DNA from: Chitinophagaceae bacterium
GTDB taxonomy: Bacteria > Bacteroidota > Bacteroidia > Chitinophagales > Chitinophagaceae
DNA: 64,000 nucleotides
NCBI GenBank assembly: GCA_947380905.1
Contig: CANCSS010000002.1
Span: forward strand, 1 to 64,000
Direction of reading: 5' to 3'
Below the pieces are notes generated by a model. That model saw only the letters and a program-made list of their open reading frames with translations. It was not told the DNA's origin and did no database searches. The position numbers and the translations under genes are program-made. Every line of letters begins with the position of its first letter. Position 1 is the first letter of the stretch. Positions 1 to 9,280 of this stretch are shown piece after piece.

Positions 1-23
1 TGTTGCGCAGACGCGAAAGAAAG

Positions 24-221
24 CCACGAAGTGGGAAATTTAAAGAGTTGGCTGTGTTAATAGCTTGCTATTATAAACAGACAAGGATTTAAATTGAACG
101 AGCGAAGCGAGACCTTTCTTGAGCAGATAGGCAAGAAAAAAGCTTTTATGATACTAAAGCAAGCTTTGGGTAAGGACGCCATTCAGGGATGTCGGCGGAA
201 CGAAGTGAAGCCGACAATCCC
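24..221. repeat. Hairpin-rich stretch with GAA-loop mini-hairpins
   Basis: This stretch holds three short palindromes sharing a GAA loop: CCACGAAGTGG at 24-34, GCGAAGC at 102-108, and a longer stem GGGATGTCGGC / GCCGACAATCCC at 186-221 whose loop carries GGAACGAAGTGAA. The ORF track reads through it (TTG at 94), but the translated residues do not look like the DUF5946 domain that follows. I read it as a non-coding repeat or structured RNA leader. Family identity is unknown. Confidence 0.35.
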
Positions 222-237
222 TTACATTTGTTTGCGT

Positions 238-645
238 ATGAACCTTGATGACCAATACAACGAACTAGCTTATTACACTTTATCACATAAAGGTAAAGAT
301 TTTATTCATCAGCATATTGTAGACGCCTTCGCAATTCAAACTGCTAATGAACATACTAAGCCAATTAAAATCACTTACGCATTAATAGGGATCTATTTAC
401 ATATAGAAAAAGGATACACAGGAAAACAAGTGCAAGTGGCGCATGTTGAAATGTCGAAAAAATCAAAAGTATTTCCCAAAATAATACTCCCTACAAACAG
501 AGGTGAAATTAGCATAGCAGATGTTCTCAAAATAACCGACGCAGAAGAAAGAGATAAGCTAATTCATGGCTGGTGTGAATCTATTTGGAAGGCATTTGCC
601 TCGCAACAAGAATTAATTAAAGATATTACAGAAAGCTTGTTATAA
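238..645 (+). CDS. DUF5946 family protein
   Basis: The 135-residue product carries the motifs I associate with DUF5946: LSHKGKDFIHQHIVDAFA near the N-terminus, then LHIEKGYTGKQVQVAH, then a C-terminal WCESIWKAF. The function of the family is unknown. The ORF track opens the frame at a TTG at 94, but residues 1-48 of that version come from a hairpin-rich stretch and do not resemble the family, so I choose the ATG at 238. The stop codon overlaps the stop of the converging large gene by a few bases. Confidence 0.7.
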   Translation: MNLDDQYNELAYYTLSHKGKDFIHQHIVDAFAIQTANEHTKPIKITYALIGIYLHIEKGYTGKQVQVAHVEMSKKSKVFPKIILPTNRGEISIADVLKITDAEERDKLIHGWCESIWKAFASQQELIKDITESLL

Positions 646-3600
646 CTTGACCATTTTAAATTGGTAGTTGATCTTGCCATCATTCGAAGCCACTCTAATC
701 AAATAAGTACCTGCTGATAATTGCCCTACATATATTGGGATTCCTGGTGTAAGATTCGGCATACTTAAAACTTTAGTTCCACTTGCCAAATCAAATGCCT
801 CCATATTTAATTTTTGATACCCCTTAACAACAAAATCAAAATTTAAATGATTTACGAATGGATTTGGAGCTAATTTAATGAACTCATCCTGGCTAAGATT
901 AACAATATCTGTCACTAAATAATAATAAGCAGCACTCATTACACTATTACATCCTAGTGTGGATGATTTTACGGAATAAGAACCAGCTAGATTAGGTTTT
1001 AATTTTTGAGTAGTATCATTTAATGTAACACCATCCTTGTACCATAGGCTCTTTAATGCCACATTTGAAACTAAATAATTAGACGTATCTCTAAAAATTA
1101 AAGGAGTAGCTGGGATGGGTCTAATTTCAACAATTATTTTTGACTTACTCCCCTCACATCCAGTCTTAGTATTTTTCTGACTTACATAAAAATTCTGAAA
1201 TCCTATATTAGCACTGTTAGGTTTGGGGATAATACTGCTAGCGGCTGCTCCAACAGTATCAATTCCATACCATAGTAAAGTATTACCGGTCGAAAAACCT
1301 ACTTTAAAAGTGTCTGTTATATTTGAATTTTGACAATAAAATGTATCCTTCACAATTGGAGCTGTTGGTAAAGCATTGACAGTTACTTTGAATGGATTTG
1401 ATAATGCTGAACAACTATTGTCTGTTGTTTTTACTTGATAAGTTCCTGTAGTAACTATTTTAAAAGATTGGTTAATTGCATTCGCAATACTTGTATTATT
1501 ATTTAACCATTGATACTGACTAGCCGAAGAAGCACTAATTTGTAATACATTGCCATTACAAAATGAAGTATCATTAATTTTAGATAGTGTTGGTGTGGCA
1601 CAAGTAACAAAACCAGTTAATGAATCTGTATAAAAATCATTTGAAATAACCACATTGCCATTTGTGGTAGAATCTGGTATGATAGTAGATATTGTTGAAC
1701 TACTTTCAACAGTAAAACTTTTTACAACTCTTCCACCAATTATTACTTTAGTTATATCTGTTAGATTGGTTCCACTTATTGTAATAGGAATTCCATTACC
1801 ACCACTTTTTGGTAAAAATGAATTTAACTTGGGCGGACTTGTTGAAAATCCTGATAAAGCAGCAATTCCTCCTGTAGTTTTTACATTTACATACCCTGGA
1901 AATGCGATACCAACCACAGCAGTGATTAAGGTATCCGCTTCCACTTTAAATGAAAGTGCTGGCAATCCTCCAAAACGGACTTCAGATGCATTTAAAAAGT
2001 TAGTTCCCTTAATACTAATCTTTGTACCATTTAGTCCAATTTTTGGTGTGAATGAAATTATTTCAGGAGGTTTCGCCTCCGAGAATGAACTATTAAAAAA
2101 TAAACCTCGGCCATGGGTGGCAGCGATCACTGCATAATCTGCACTTCTTAATTGCAACATATCGGTTCGAACATTTGAAAAACCATTATTTGATTGTGCC
2201 CAAGTTGGACTTGCAGTTTCAAAATTGTTTGTAGCATATACCCCAAGTTCCGTAGCAAGTATCACTTGACTAAGCATTTTATTTGGATTAAATAAAGCCC
2301 AACGCACAGGTATATCTGGGAAATTCCCCATTTTATCAACCCAATTTTTACCCCCATCTGAAGTATACCATATTTTTTTTGACCCATAATTAAAAAAAGT
2401 AACTAAGAGTTCATTTTCACTTGCACCTATTTCAATACAAGATATACTTCCAGCAGGAAAACTAGCTCCGCCAATTAAAGTGCTACTTGGAATACTATCC
2501 GCATTAACCACTTTTAATAGTTGTCCCGAATTGGTTCCAAGAAAAATAGTGGTTGACAAGTGGTTGTATGGTGAAACTCTTAAAGCTGTAACTTGATTTA
2601 TTAAATTTGGAACTGAAACGTTTTCCATATTCGGAGTTCCCGTTATGTTTTTGACCCTTACCAAATAATTACTTGAAGAATTTGAATATAAAATATGTTG
2701 GATTGGATCATAGCTAGCAGGATTAATGAATGATCCCAAAATGGTATCAATTAATTTTATACTAAATGAAACACCAGAATCAGTTGATAAAAAGTAGGTA
2801 TTGTATTTACTTGATGAGATTTGGTATTTAGGATTCGTTTGATCAATAAAACAAAATGCGCCATCCCCACTAGTCACTTCTTTACTAGCCGAAAAAGTTG
2901 GACTTAAAAATTTTTGTGTGCCGTTGTCCTGCGCGCCAGCCAAAAAAAAGTTTTTTCCAGCATTTGGATGAATAGCAGCTGCATAAAACTGAGTTACATT
3001 ATAACCATTATTTCTACTATTTATGACATTTAGTGTATCAGCATTTTGCAGATTGGTTGTATAAAATACACCTCCGTCATTTCCAAATAATGCTGTATTA
3101 GAGGAGCCAGGCTTATAGCTTACCACATGTTGATCTGCATGAACATAGGAATATTTTGCATTCCAATTATACCATTTTCCAATTTGACTCCATGTTATTC
3201 CTCCATCAATTGTTTTAAATAAGTCTATCCCGCCAACAATAACAACATTAGGATTATTTGGATCAACTGCCAATGATTGATCATACCAAGCTTGACCTCT
3301 GGTAAAATCATTTGAAGGAACCCCAATATCAGCATCAATAGGCTTAGATAAGGTAGTCCAGGTTAACCCTTCATCATCTGATCTATATAAATTTTCTAGT
3401 CTACCGTAATTTTCAACATACGCATATATTATTTTTTCATTAGATGGTGCAACTGCAATAGTAACCCTACCGTATCCGTTTCCTACATTGATTTTTTTTA
3501 CTACAACCCAATCCATACCATTAAGTGATTTTAATATATAACCTCCTCCTCTATTTGCATTTGAAATTGGACTTTGTTTTGTCCCAACCCAAATGGTATT

Positions 3601-4605
3601 GTTTTTACTTATTTGGATAGACGCTGGAACAAATGGTACTAGATACTTATTTGAAGAATCAATGATAGGTAAAGTTTGTGTCCATGTTGATCCATTGTCT
3701 TCTGATCTATATAAACCAAGATTTTCTGTATTGGTAAATTTACCCATATAGTAGTTGGCATCAATTGCAGCATAAACAACAGTTTCACTATTTTCGTGCC
3801 TAATAACCATATCGTTAGAATATAGAAAATTCTTTGTTGAAGTAAGTTGCGACCAACTAACTCCTCCATTGGTGGTCTTCCAAATACCAGCTCCGATGGA
3901 AGCAGCTGCTCCATACCCCTCCCCCGTTGTCACATAAGCAACCTTTTTGTCTAATGTATCAAATACAATTTTATTGATAGATAGTGATTGCCAAAAGTCA
4001 TCCACTTTATTCCATACAGAGGCTGAATTAGTAATATCATTATTAAACCATAAGCCACCGCCAACTCCCCCTGCCCATACTTTTTTTCCACTACTATCAT
4101 TGGGGTCCCAGGTTAAAGCCCTAGTTCTACCTCCAACATTATTGGGACCTAATTCAACCCATGGCGCACTTGATGATGATCCTGGAATAGCAAAGGCTTT
4201 ATTATTTGATTTTAATTTAAAATAGTTTTGATTAATGATATCTGGAAGTAATTCTGGTGTAGGTCTTTTAAGGTCAAGATTCATGGTTCTATAAAAGTCC
4301 TGTTCAAATGCTTTGTCAGGTCCGTCCTGCTCAAGTGCTTTATTTTGCTCCCCTCTTTTTTCTTCTATTATTGTAAGCTCTTGGTTGCTTTTTAAAAAGG
4401 CTTGATAATTAGTAACATTTTTAATTTTTCGAACGTATACATTGGTTAATTTATCATTTACTGGATGAACTACATATTCAATTTTAGGAATTAATTTATT
4501 TAGGGTAATATTTTTTTTATCAAATTTTTTATTACTAACTATTAAAATAATTGACAATAATACTGGGAATATATAAAATAGTACTTTTTTAAAATTAACT
4601 TTCAT
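640..4605 (-). CDS. Large secreted Asp-box (BNR/sortilin-like) propeller protein with TIG domains and T9SS tail
   Basis: This is a 1321-residue exported protein. A hydrophobic N-terminal segment (about 8-24, VLFYIFPVLLSIILIV) serves as signal or anchor. Residues of roughly 150-860 carry repeated Asp-box motifs such as TTNGGVSW, SEDNGSTW, SDDEGLTW, TIDGGITW and TSDGGKNW, typical of beta-propellers of the sialidase/VPS10 type. Two IPT/TIG domains follow (ISFTPKIGLNGTKISIKG and LNSFLPKSGGNGIPITISG), then Ig-like segments with paired Cys. The last about 75 residues begin LAPNPF and end YLIRVASNDGKINYQFKMVKL, a type A T9SS sorting domain, so the mature protein is likely surface-attached or released. 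No sialidase catalytic set was recognised, so the ligand or substrate is unknown. A shorter propeller paralogue lies at 9281-11899. Confidence 0.85.
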   Translation of the reverse strand: MKVNFKKVLFYIFPVLLSIILIVSNKKFDKKNITLNKLIPKIEYVVHPVNDKLTNVYVRKIKNVTNYQAFLKSNQELTIIEEKRGEQNKALEQDGPDKAFEQDFYRTMNLDLKRPTPELLPDIINQNYFKLKSNNKAFAIPGSSSSAPWVELGPNNVGGRTRALTWDPNDSSGKKVWAGGVGGGLWFNNDITNSASVWNKVDDFWQSLSINKIVFDTLDKKVAYVTTGEGYGAAASIGAGIWKTTNGGVSWSQLTSTKNFLYSNDMVIRHENSETVVYAAIDANYYMGKFTNTENLGLYRSEDNGSTWTQTLPIIDSSNKYLVPFVPASIQISKNNTIWVGTKQSPISNANRGGGYILKSLNGMDWVVVKKINVGNGYGRVTIAVAPSNEKIIYAYVENYGRLENLYRSDDEGLTWTTLSKPIDADIGVPSNDFTRGQAWYDQSLAVDPNNPNVVIVGGIDLFKTIDGGITWSQIGKWYNWNAKYSYVHADQHVVSYKPGSSNTALFGNDGGVFYTTNLQNADTLNVINSRNNGYNVTQFYAAAIHPNAGKNFFLAGAQDNGTQKFLSPTFSASKEVTSGDGAFCFIDQTNPKYQISSSKYNTYFLSTDSGVSFSIKLIDTILGSFINPASYDPIQHILYSNSSSNYLVRVKNITGTPNMENVSVPNLINQVTALRVSPYNHLSTTIFLGTNSGQLLKVVNADSIPSSTLIGGASFPAGSISCIEIGASENELLVTFFNYGSKKIWYTSDGGKNWVDKMGNFPDIPVRWALFNPNKMLSQVILATELGVYATNNFETASPTWAQSNNGFSNVRTDMLQLRSADYAVIAATHGRGLFFNSSFSEAKPPEIISFTPKIGLNGTKISIKGTNFLNASEVRFGGLPALSFKVEADTLITAVVGIAFPGYVNVKTTGGIAALSGFSTSPPKLNSFLPKSGGNGIPITISGTNLTDITKVIIGGRVVKSFTVESSSTISTIIPDSTTNGNVVISNDFYTDSLTGFVTCATPTLSKINDTSFCNGNVLQISASSASQYQWLNNNTSIANAINQSFKIVTTGTYQVKTTDNSCSALSNPFKVTVNALPTAPIVKDTFYCQNSNITDTFKVGFSTGNTLLWYGIDTVGAAASSIIPKPNSANIGFQNFYVSQKNTKTGCEGSKSKIIVEIRPIPATPLIFRDTSNYLVSNVALKSLWYKDGVTLNDTTQKLKPNLAGSYSVKSSTLGCNSVMSAAYYYLVTDIVNLSQDEFIKLAPNPFVNHLNFDFVVKGYQKLNMEAFDLASGTKVLSMPNLTPGIPIYVGQLSAGTYLIRVASNDGKINYQFKMVKL

Positions 4606-4640
4606 GAAAATAGATTACAACTTATTTAAGAAATTAGACC

Positions 4641-5096
4641 CTACTTCAAAATATCTTTTATAATTTTGATATGATGATTGGTATGCACTCCTAAAAACTT
4701 AATGGTAGGTTTTAAGTTTAGATCACCAAAAATAGGATGTGTAAAATATTGATTTTCATTTGCAGCTAATAGTAGTTCAAGTTTTTTACGCGATTCATTA
4801 ATATTTTGGAAAACAACATCTGTATTGATGTCCTCATTTGGCATCGTAAACGAAGGCGCTTTTGCTCTTCCTCTAGGGAACTTATTAAGAAGCAATACCA
4901 TAAAAGCCTTGAAACTAAATTTCTTTTTAAAACTTTTTGGGTCTGATTTGACTACTGAATGGATAACACTATTGATGACTAAGCAACAATGAATAATGTG
5001 CCAACCAACACTTGCATCTGAAACAGTTGAATTTATTTTTGAATAATTATTAGCATTTGTTTCTAAATAGTTTAATAAAAGGTTCATTTTTTTCAT
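4641..5096 (-). CDS. DUF1569 / DinB-superfamily four-helix protein
   Basis: The 151-residue cytoplasmic protein matches the DUF1569 branch of the DinB/YfiT four-helix superfamily. Visible signs are the conserved SVGWHIIHC near residue 30, THPIFGDLNLK near 115, and the terminal GVHTNHHIKIIKDIL. The three His-bearing motifs are placed like the metal-binding His triad of DinB proteins. Enzymatic function is not known for this subgroup; thiol-dependent transferase chemistry is only a superfamily-level possibility. It has no signal peptide. It starts about 120 bases past the end of the next upstream gene, beyond a strong terminator, so it is probably transcribed on its own. Confidence 0.65.
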   Translation of the reverse strand: MKKMNLLLNYLETNANNYSKINSTVSDASVGWHIIHCCLVINSVIHSVVKSDPKSFKKKFSFKAFMVLLLNKFPRGRAKAPSFTMPNEDINTDVVFQNINESRKKLELLLAANENQYFTHPIFGDLNLKPTIKFLGVHTNHHIKIIKDILK

Positions 5097-5162
5097 TGTT
5101 CAAAAATAACGTAGTTCTGTTAATCTTTGAAGAGATTTAAATCAAAAACTCCGAAATCTTAC

Positions 5163-5194
5163 AAAAAAGGCCCCTAATGCTAGGGGCCTTTTTT
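5163..5194 (-). terminator. Rho-independent terminator
   Basis: AGGCCCC-taatgcta-GGGGCCT is flanked by an A-run on one side and a T-run on the other. It sits 24 bases past the stop of the minus-strand SnoaL-like gene. Because A- and T-runs flank it symmetrically it could work in both directions. Confidence 0.85.
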
Positions 5195-5217
5195 GTAAGT
5201 AAGTTTTTAAGAACGAC

Positions 5218-6129
5218 TTACTTTGGTAAAATTGGTCTTTCCATCCAACTTATACTTGTAATTTTTTTATTGATATTATACATAAACCAATGGTAAGCAT
5301 TTACATACTTTGTAGTTCCGTCTTTTTTCTTTTCCTTAAAAGATGAAAGAACTATAATTCCAGATTCAGGATCCGTATTGGTTATTTTACCAGGGTTAAT
5401 CATACCAAGCTTCCACTCAATGGATGCTACGTCGTCGAACATATTTGCCCATTGACTATTTGCAATTTTTAATTTGCGACCCTCATTAGTAGTAATATTT
5501 ACTGTATCAGCAAAATATTTTCCTAAGGCTTTGCCATCCATTTTATTCCAGTCCTTAACTAAACTTTCAATAGTTTCCACTTCTCCTCTATTGGAAAATG
5601 TGATAGTAGAAGTATCATTTTTAGAATAAAATTTACCCCCATTTGGTAAACCAAATTCATTGTCTTGGTTCAAATTGATACCAGTCCATGAACCTGATAT
5701 TTTTTTTGTAGTATCATTAACAAAATACACTCTATGTTCATCTTGTTTATGCTTAGACCCATTCTTCCATTCTTTAGTTAAATGTGAATATATTTGAACC
5801 ACTGTTTGACCTTTCCAACTTTTCCCGTCATTTCTCATTGGAAGAATACTAACAATTTCTCTTTTTACCGTCTTGTACATATCAAATTCCTTTACCACAC
5901 GATCTTTGTTCTCTCTTACAAATTTATCATCAAAATAAGATAAATAAGTTTTTGCGTCTAAATTGTTATAAGCTTTTATGACATTCAATACGATTTCTGA
6001 TTCTTTGTCATTGGCAAAATACCAGGCTGTATTTGATTCAGTTACATTACCCGCTTTTACGATTTTTTGGGCTTTAGCACTTGAAGCCATCAAGATAATT
6101 GCAGCAGTAATTATGAATAGTTTTTTCAT
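5218..6129 (-). CDS. Secreted tandem SnoaL/NTF2-like protein
   Basis: A 303-residue exported protein with a clear signal peptide ending ...MASSAKAQ. Two similar halves each resemble a SnoaL/NTF2-like fold: residues about 45-150 (VLNVIKAYNNLDAKTYLSYFDDKFV) and about 185-300 (VKDWNKMDGKALGKYFADTV). Both halves start with a helix and the A/Y-N-x-x-D-x-K-x-x-x-x-Y-F pattern, so the gene probably arose by internal duplication. No catalytic residues are evident. A single-domain relative lies at 17124-17618. Function is unknown. Confidence 0.65.
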   Translation of the reverse strand: MKKLFIITAAIILMASSAKAQKIVKAGNVTESNTAWYFANDKESEIVLNVIKAYNNLDAKTYLSYFDDKFVRENKDRVVKEFDMYKTVKREIVSILPMRNDGKSWKGQTVVQIYSHLTKEWKNGSKHKQDEHRVYFVNDTTKKISGSWTGINLNQDNEFGLPNGGKFYSKNDTSTITFSNRGEVETIESLVKDWNKMDGKALGKYFADTVNITTNEGRKLKIANSQWANMFDDVASIEWKLGMINPGKITNTDPESGIIVLSSFKEKKKDGTTKYVNAYHWFMYNINKKITSISWMERPILPK

Positions 6130-6304
6130 ATAATTTTTTTTTAAATGAGCTATAAAACTATTGGTTTCTTTTTGAAATTAATAATTTTTATGATATTATT
6201 ATAAAATATACCATTTCTGTATAAAAGTTACCTTCAATAAAATGGATAAATGGGATTGGGGCTTGTCCATCCAATTATACGCTACCCAATTGAAATTCAA
6301 CTGC

Positions 6305-7186
6305 TTAGAATACTTTTCTTGCTTGAATGCTAAAATGATTCCAAGATGAAATGCTGCGACTAAAATCTTTATTTAAATTACCCAATTTAGTATTGATAAC
6401 AATGGCTCCATTGGCAGCATGAATTCCATACAATGCAGTGGCAGCTCCTCCTTTCAAAACTGTGACACTTGCAATATTATCTGGATTGATATCAATGGCT
6501 CTATTGGCAGATGAAAATCCATTTTGATTGGAAGTCCCACGTTCTAAAGTATTATCAATGGGTACCCCATCTACTATATACAAAGGCTGATTATTGCCAA
6601 TTAAAGAATTGTATCCTCTAATAACGACGGCGTTCCCACTTCCAACTTGTCCTCCATTGTTGGTAATTTGAACGCCAGATAGTTTTCCTTGTAATGCATC
6701 CACCAAATTAGATTTCCCTTCAAATGCATTTGATTCCCCATTACCTTTTGGTGTAGCATAATTTTCAATGGTTTCTGATTTCCCTGAAAACTGCAATAAC
6801 CCTTCCGCATTTATAATGGCTTTATCTTCATCATCAAAATTACAAGAACTGTTATTGATAATTTCATAGTGCCCTTTTCTATGTTTCGATTTAAACCAAT
6901 AAGGACTGCAAGAGCCAGTATCTTCAATAATTGTTCCCATTGTTTCATTTACAGAAAAAATTTTGAACGATTTAGGCGCCATTTTTATGATAGCTACCAA
7001 ATAAAGTGGCATTGTTTTTTCCCCAATATCTACCCTTTTACTTATTTCCCATATTCCTTCTATTTTATCTAGCGTATTGGCATTTTTAAGAAGATATGCT
7101 TTATACTCATCCATTTTTTTAAATGGTTGTGCATTCACTAATAAAAATGCTAAAATAAATACAAAAAATAAAAAAATCTTTTTCAT
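6305..7186 (-). CDS. Secreted protein with a stand-alone SusC-type TonB plug domain (no barrel)
   Basis: The 293-residue product has a signal peptide (FVFILAFLLVNAQ), an N-terminal region of about 130 residues with no recognised family (it holds SCSPYWF and SSCNFDDEDK, with spaced Cys), and then a nearly complete SusC/RagA-type plug: LVDALQGKLSGVQI, VVIRGYNSL, QPLYIVDGVPI, NPDNIASVTVLKGGAATALYG and AANGAIVINTK. A SusC receptor would continue into a barrel of roughly 700 residues, but here the protein ends about 25 residues after the plug. The next 175 bases contain no barrel reading frame. It is either a genuine plug-only protein or the fixed remnant of a larger receptor gene. The N-terminal domain is not a carboxypeptidase-like domain of the usual kind. 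Confidence 0.7.
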   Translation of the reverse strand: MKKIFLFFVFILAFLLVNAQPFKKMDEYKAYLLKNANTLDKIEGIWEISKRVDIGEKTMPLYLVAIIKMAPKSFKIFSVNETMGTIIEDTGSCSPYWFKSKHRKGHYEIINNSSCNFDDEDKAIINAEGLLQFSGKSETIENYATPKGNGESNAFEGKSNLVDALQGKLSGVQITNNGGQVGSGNAVVIRGYNSLIGNNQPLYIVDGVPIDNTLERGTSNQNGFSSANRAIDINPDNIASVTVLKGGAATALYGIHAANGAIVINTKLGNLNKDFSRSISSWNHFSIQARKVF

Positions 7187-7199
7187 AATTTAAAAATGG

Positions 7200-8744
7200 C
7201 TATTTCCTGGTTTTCACTTCTCCTTTAGATTGTTCTATTAAAGATGCTAATTTTTTGACAAGAGCAGGATACTTTTCTGCTAAATTGTAATGCTCACCCC
7301 TATCATTTTTAAGATCATACAACTGAGGCTTTACATCATTCCCGGTTTCTATGTTCACATCTTTATTGTATGCACGCATTGTATTGGGTACAATATATTT
7401 CCAGTCTCCTTTAGTAATTGCGAATCCGCCCGAATGCTCTATTACATAGTCTCTCCCTTTTTTATCATTACCAAGCAAGGCCTCCAATTGATTGTAACTA
7501 TCAGGCGCATCTGCTTCTTTCAATCCTTGCCCAACCAAAGCATTCAGCGATGCAAATAAATCAACTTGACTTAACAATGCATCCGTTTTTTCGCCCGCCT
7601 TTACCTTTCCAGGCCATTTTACAATAAAAGGCACCCTGGTTCCTCCTTCAAAAATGCTGTATTTACCTCCGCGTAAATCACCAGCTGGTTTGTGATCGCC
7701 CAATTGTTCAACTGATTGATCAAAATAACCATCATTCACTACTGGTCCATTATCGCTACTTATAATAATCAAAGTATTATCGGTCAGGTGCAGATGGCGC
7801 AAGGCTTCTTCTATCTTACCAACTGTATAATCCAATTGCAATATGGCATCTCCCCGCATACCCATACCGCTTTTACCTCTGAACTTACTGTCGGGATAAC
7901 GTGGTACATGAATATCTCCAGTGGCAAAATAAACGAAAAAAGGTGCAGCTGCATTCCTTTCCATAAATTGAATGGTTTTATCCGTGATGGTAGCTGCAAT
8001 GTCTTCATCTTTCCAATATGCACTATGCCCACCACTCATCCATCCAATTCTACTAATACTATCTACAATCGTTTGATTGTGCCCTTGCGTAGGATCAGGT
8101 TGATAACGAAGCATTTCAGGATTTTCTTTTCCTGTCGGATCATTGCCTATTTTATTTTTATAACTTACTGTTATGGGATCTTTACTATCTAAGTTCACTA
8201 CCCTTTGATTTTCTAAAAATACACAGGGCACTCTATCCAGGGTGGCAGGCATGATAAATGAATAATCAAAACCCAATTCTTTAGGACCTGGCTTGATTCG
8301 CGTATTCCAATCAATCCCTTCATCGGTGCCTAATCCTAAATGCCATTTACCAATTACTGCAGTTTTATATCCTGCCGTATGTAAAGTGGAAGCCAAGTTG
8401 CCTCTATCTAATGGAACGATCAATGCTGCATCTCCTGGCGCTACCCCTGTTCCATTTTGTCGCCAAGGATACCTTCCAGTTAACAAGCCAAATCGGGAAG
8501 GAGTGCAGGTAGCAGAAGTAGTATGTGCATTGGTGAATAAAAGTCCTTCCTTAGCAATATGATCGATATTAGGTGTTTGAATTTTTTTCATCCCATAACA
8601 ACTCAAATCACCATAACCCAAATCATCCGCGTAGATGATTATGATATTGGGTTTTAACGCCCTATGACTTTTTGTGTTGTCTTGTGATGATGCTTGCAAA
8701 AAAATCAAAGTCCCTAAAAAAACAATCGAACCAATCTTTTTCAT
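7200..8744 (-). CDS. Secreted formylglycine sulfatase (S1 family, arylsulfatase A-like)
   Basis: A 514-residue sulfatase with a signal peptide (about 1-21). The calcium-binding Asp pair is at D40-D41 (IIYADDLGYGD), and the formylglycine motif CTPSR starts at C80, followed by GLLTGRYPWR. Further family marks are GKWHLGLG, DIHVPRYPD, SSDNGP and the GGTRVPFIVKWPG block. Activity requires a formylglycine-generating enzyme not present in this window. The substrate is likely a sulfated glycan or small ester, but the sequence does not tell which. A second sulfatase lies at 14537-16054. Gaps to the neighbours are short (13 and 24 bases). Confidence 0.93.
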   Translation of the reverse strand: MKKIGSIVFLGTLIFLQASSQDNTKSHRALKPNIIIIYADDLGYGDLSCYGMKKIQTPNIDHIAKEGLLFTNAHTTSATCTPSRFGLLTGRYPWRQNGTGVAPGDAALIVPLDRGNLASTLHTAGYKTAVIGKWHLGLGTDEGIDWNTRIKPGPKELGFDYSFIMPATLDRVPCVFLENQRVVNLDSKDPITVSYKNKIGNDPTGKENPEMLRYQPDPTQGHNQTIVDSISRIGWMSGGHSAYWKDEDIAATITDKTIQFMERNAAAPFFVYFATGDIHVPRYPDSKFRGKSGMGMRGDAILQLDYTVGKIEEALRHLHLTDNTLIIISSDNGPVVNDGYFDQSVEQLGDHKPAGDLRGGKYSIFEGGTRVPFIVKWPGKVKAGEKTDALLSQVDLFASLNALVGQGLKEADAPDSYNQLEALLGNDKKGRDYVIEHSGGFAITKGDWKYIVPNTMRAYNKDVNIETGNDVKPQLYDLKNDRGEHYNLAEKYPALVKKLASLIEQSKGEVKTRK

Positions 8745-8768
8745 TTTACTTTACTATATATCTACTAA

Positions 8769-9224
8769 TTATTTCTTTCTAAGTTCATATCGAATAGAAT
8801 CAGGATACCCCGATGCGAAAACATAATTCACTTTCTTATTTGCATCAAAAAAGAACTCTAAAGTTTTTAAATTGGCTACTTCAAATAATGGGCCTAATGT
8901 ACTTGCTCGATTTGGACTGGCTGGAACATCTGTTCTTGATACCATTAATCGGCCTTGCTTATCAACTATATTACTATTTTGCACACTACCAATATAACTT
9001 GATTGAATATTTTTAGGAACCCTATAAGTACTAAAATCATAAAATAATTTATACCCTAATTCTACTTTCTCCTTCCTTTTAAAGTCTCCTAATTTCGAAA
9101 CCACCTCCTCTTCTGATTTATTCACCCAACGATCGGTCTGGATTTCGCTCATAGTAATAATTATTTTCTTGTAGGGTGAACAAGAAATGAAAAACATTAT
9201 AACAACTAGTAGCGCTATTTTCAT
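8769..9224 (-). CDS. Small predicted lipoprotein of unknown function
   Basis: The product has 151 residues. The N-terminus MKIALLVVIMFFISCSPYKK reads as a type II signal with the lipid-accepting Cys at residue 15. The body starts with the helix WVNKSEEEVVSKLGDFKRKEKVELGYKLFYDF, reminiscent of small SmpA/BamE-like periplasmic lipoproteins in which a short helical hairpin precedes strands. That resemblance is weak and is inference. It lies 24 bases upstream of the sulfatase and could be co-transcribed with it. Confidence 0.55.
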   Translation of the reverse strand: MKIALLVVIMFFISCSPYKKIIITMSEIQTDRWVNKSEEEVVSKLGDFKRKEKVELGYKLFYDFSTYRVPKNIQSSYIGSVQNSNIVDKQGRLMVSRTDVPASPNRASTLGPLFEVANLKTLEFFFDANKKVNYVFASGYPDSIRYELRKK

Positions 9225-9280
9225 AATGTAATTTATACAAAATAGACTATACCAAATAGGATAATATAGGTGATTTTGAG

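Noticed and set aside
94-237. N-terminal extension of the DUF5946 ORF from the TTG start
   Set aside because: The residues derive from hairpin-rich DNA and do not fit the family, while the ATG at 238 gives a normal-length protein.
1655-2137. Plus-strand ORF of 160 residues inside the 1321-residue propeller gene
   Set aside because: It is antisense to a well-supported gene, rich in Pro/Val/Leu as expected from a reverse frame, and shows no domain or start signal.
7716-8192. Plus-strand ORF of 158 residues inside the first sulfatase gene
   Set aside because: It is the shadow of the sulfatase frame; the sulfatase motifs on the other strand are complete.
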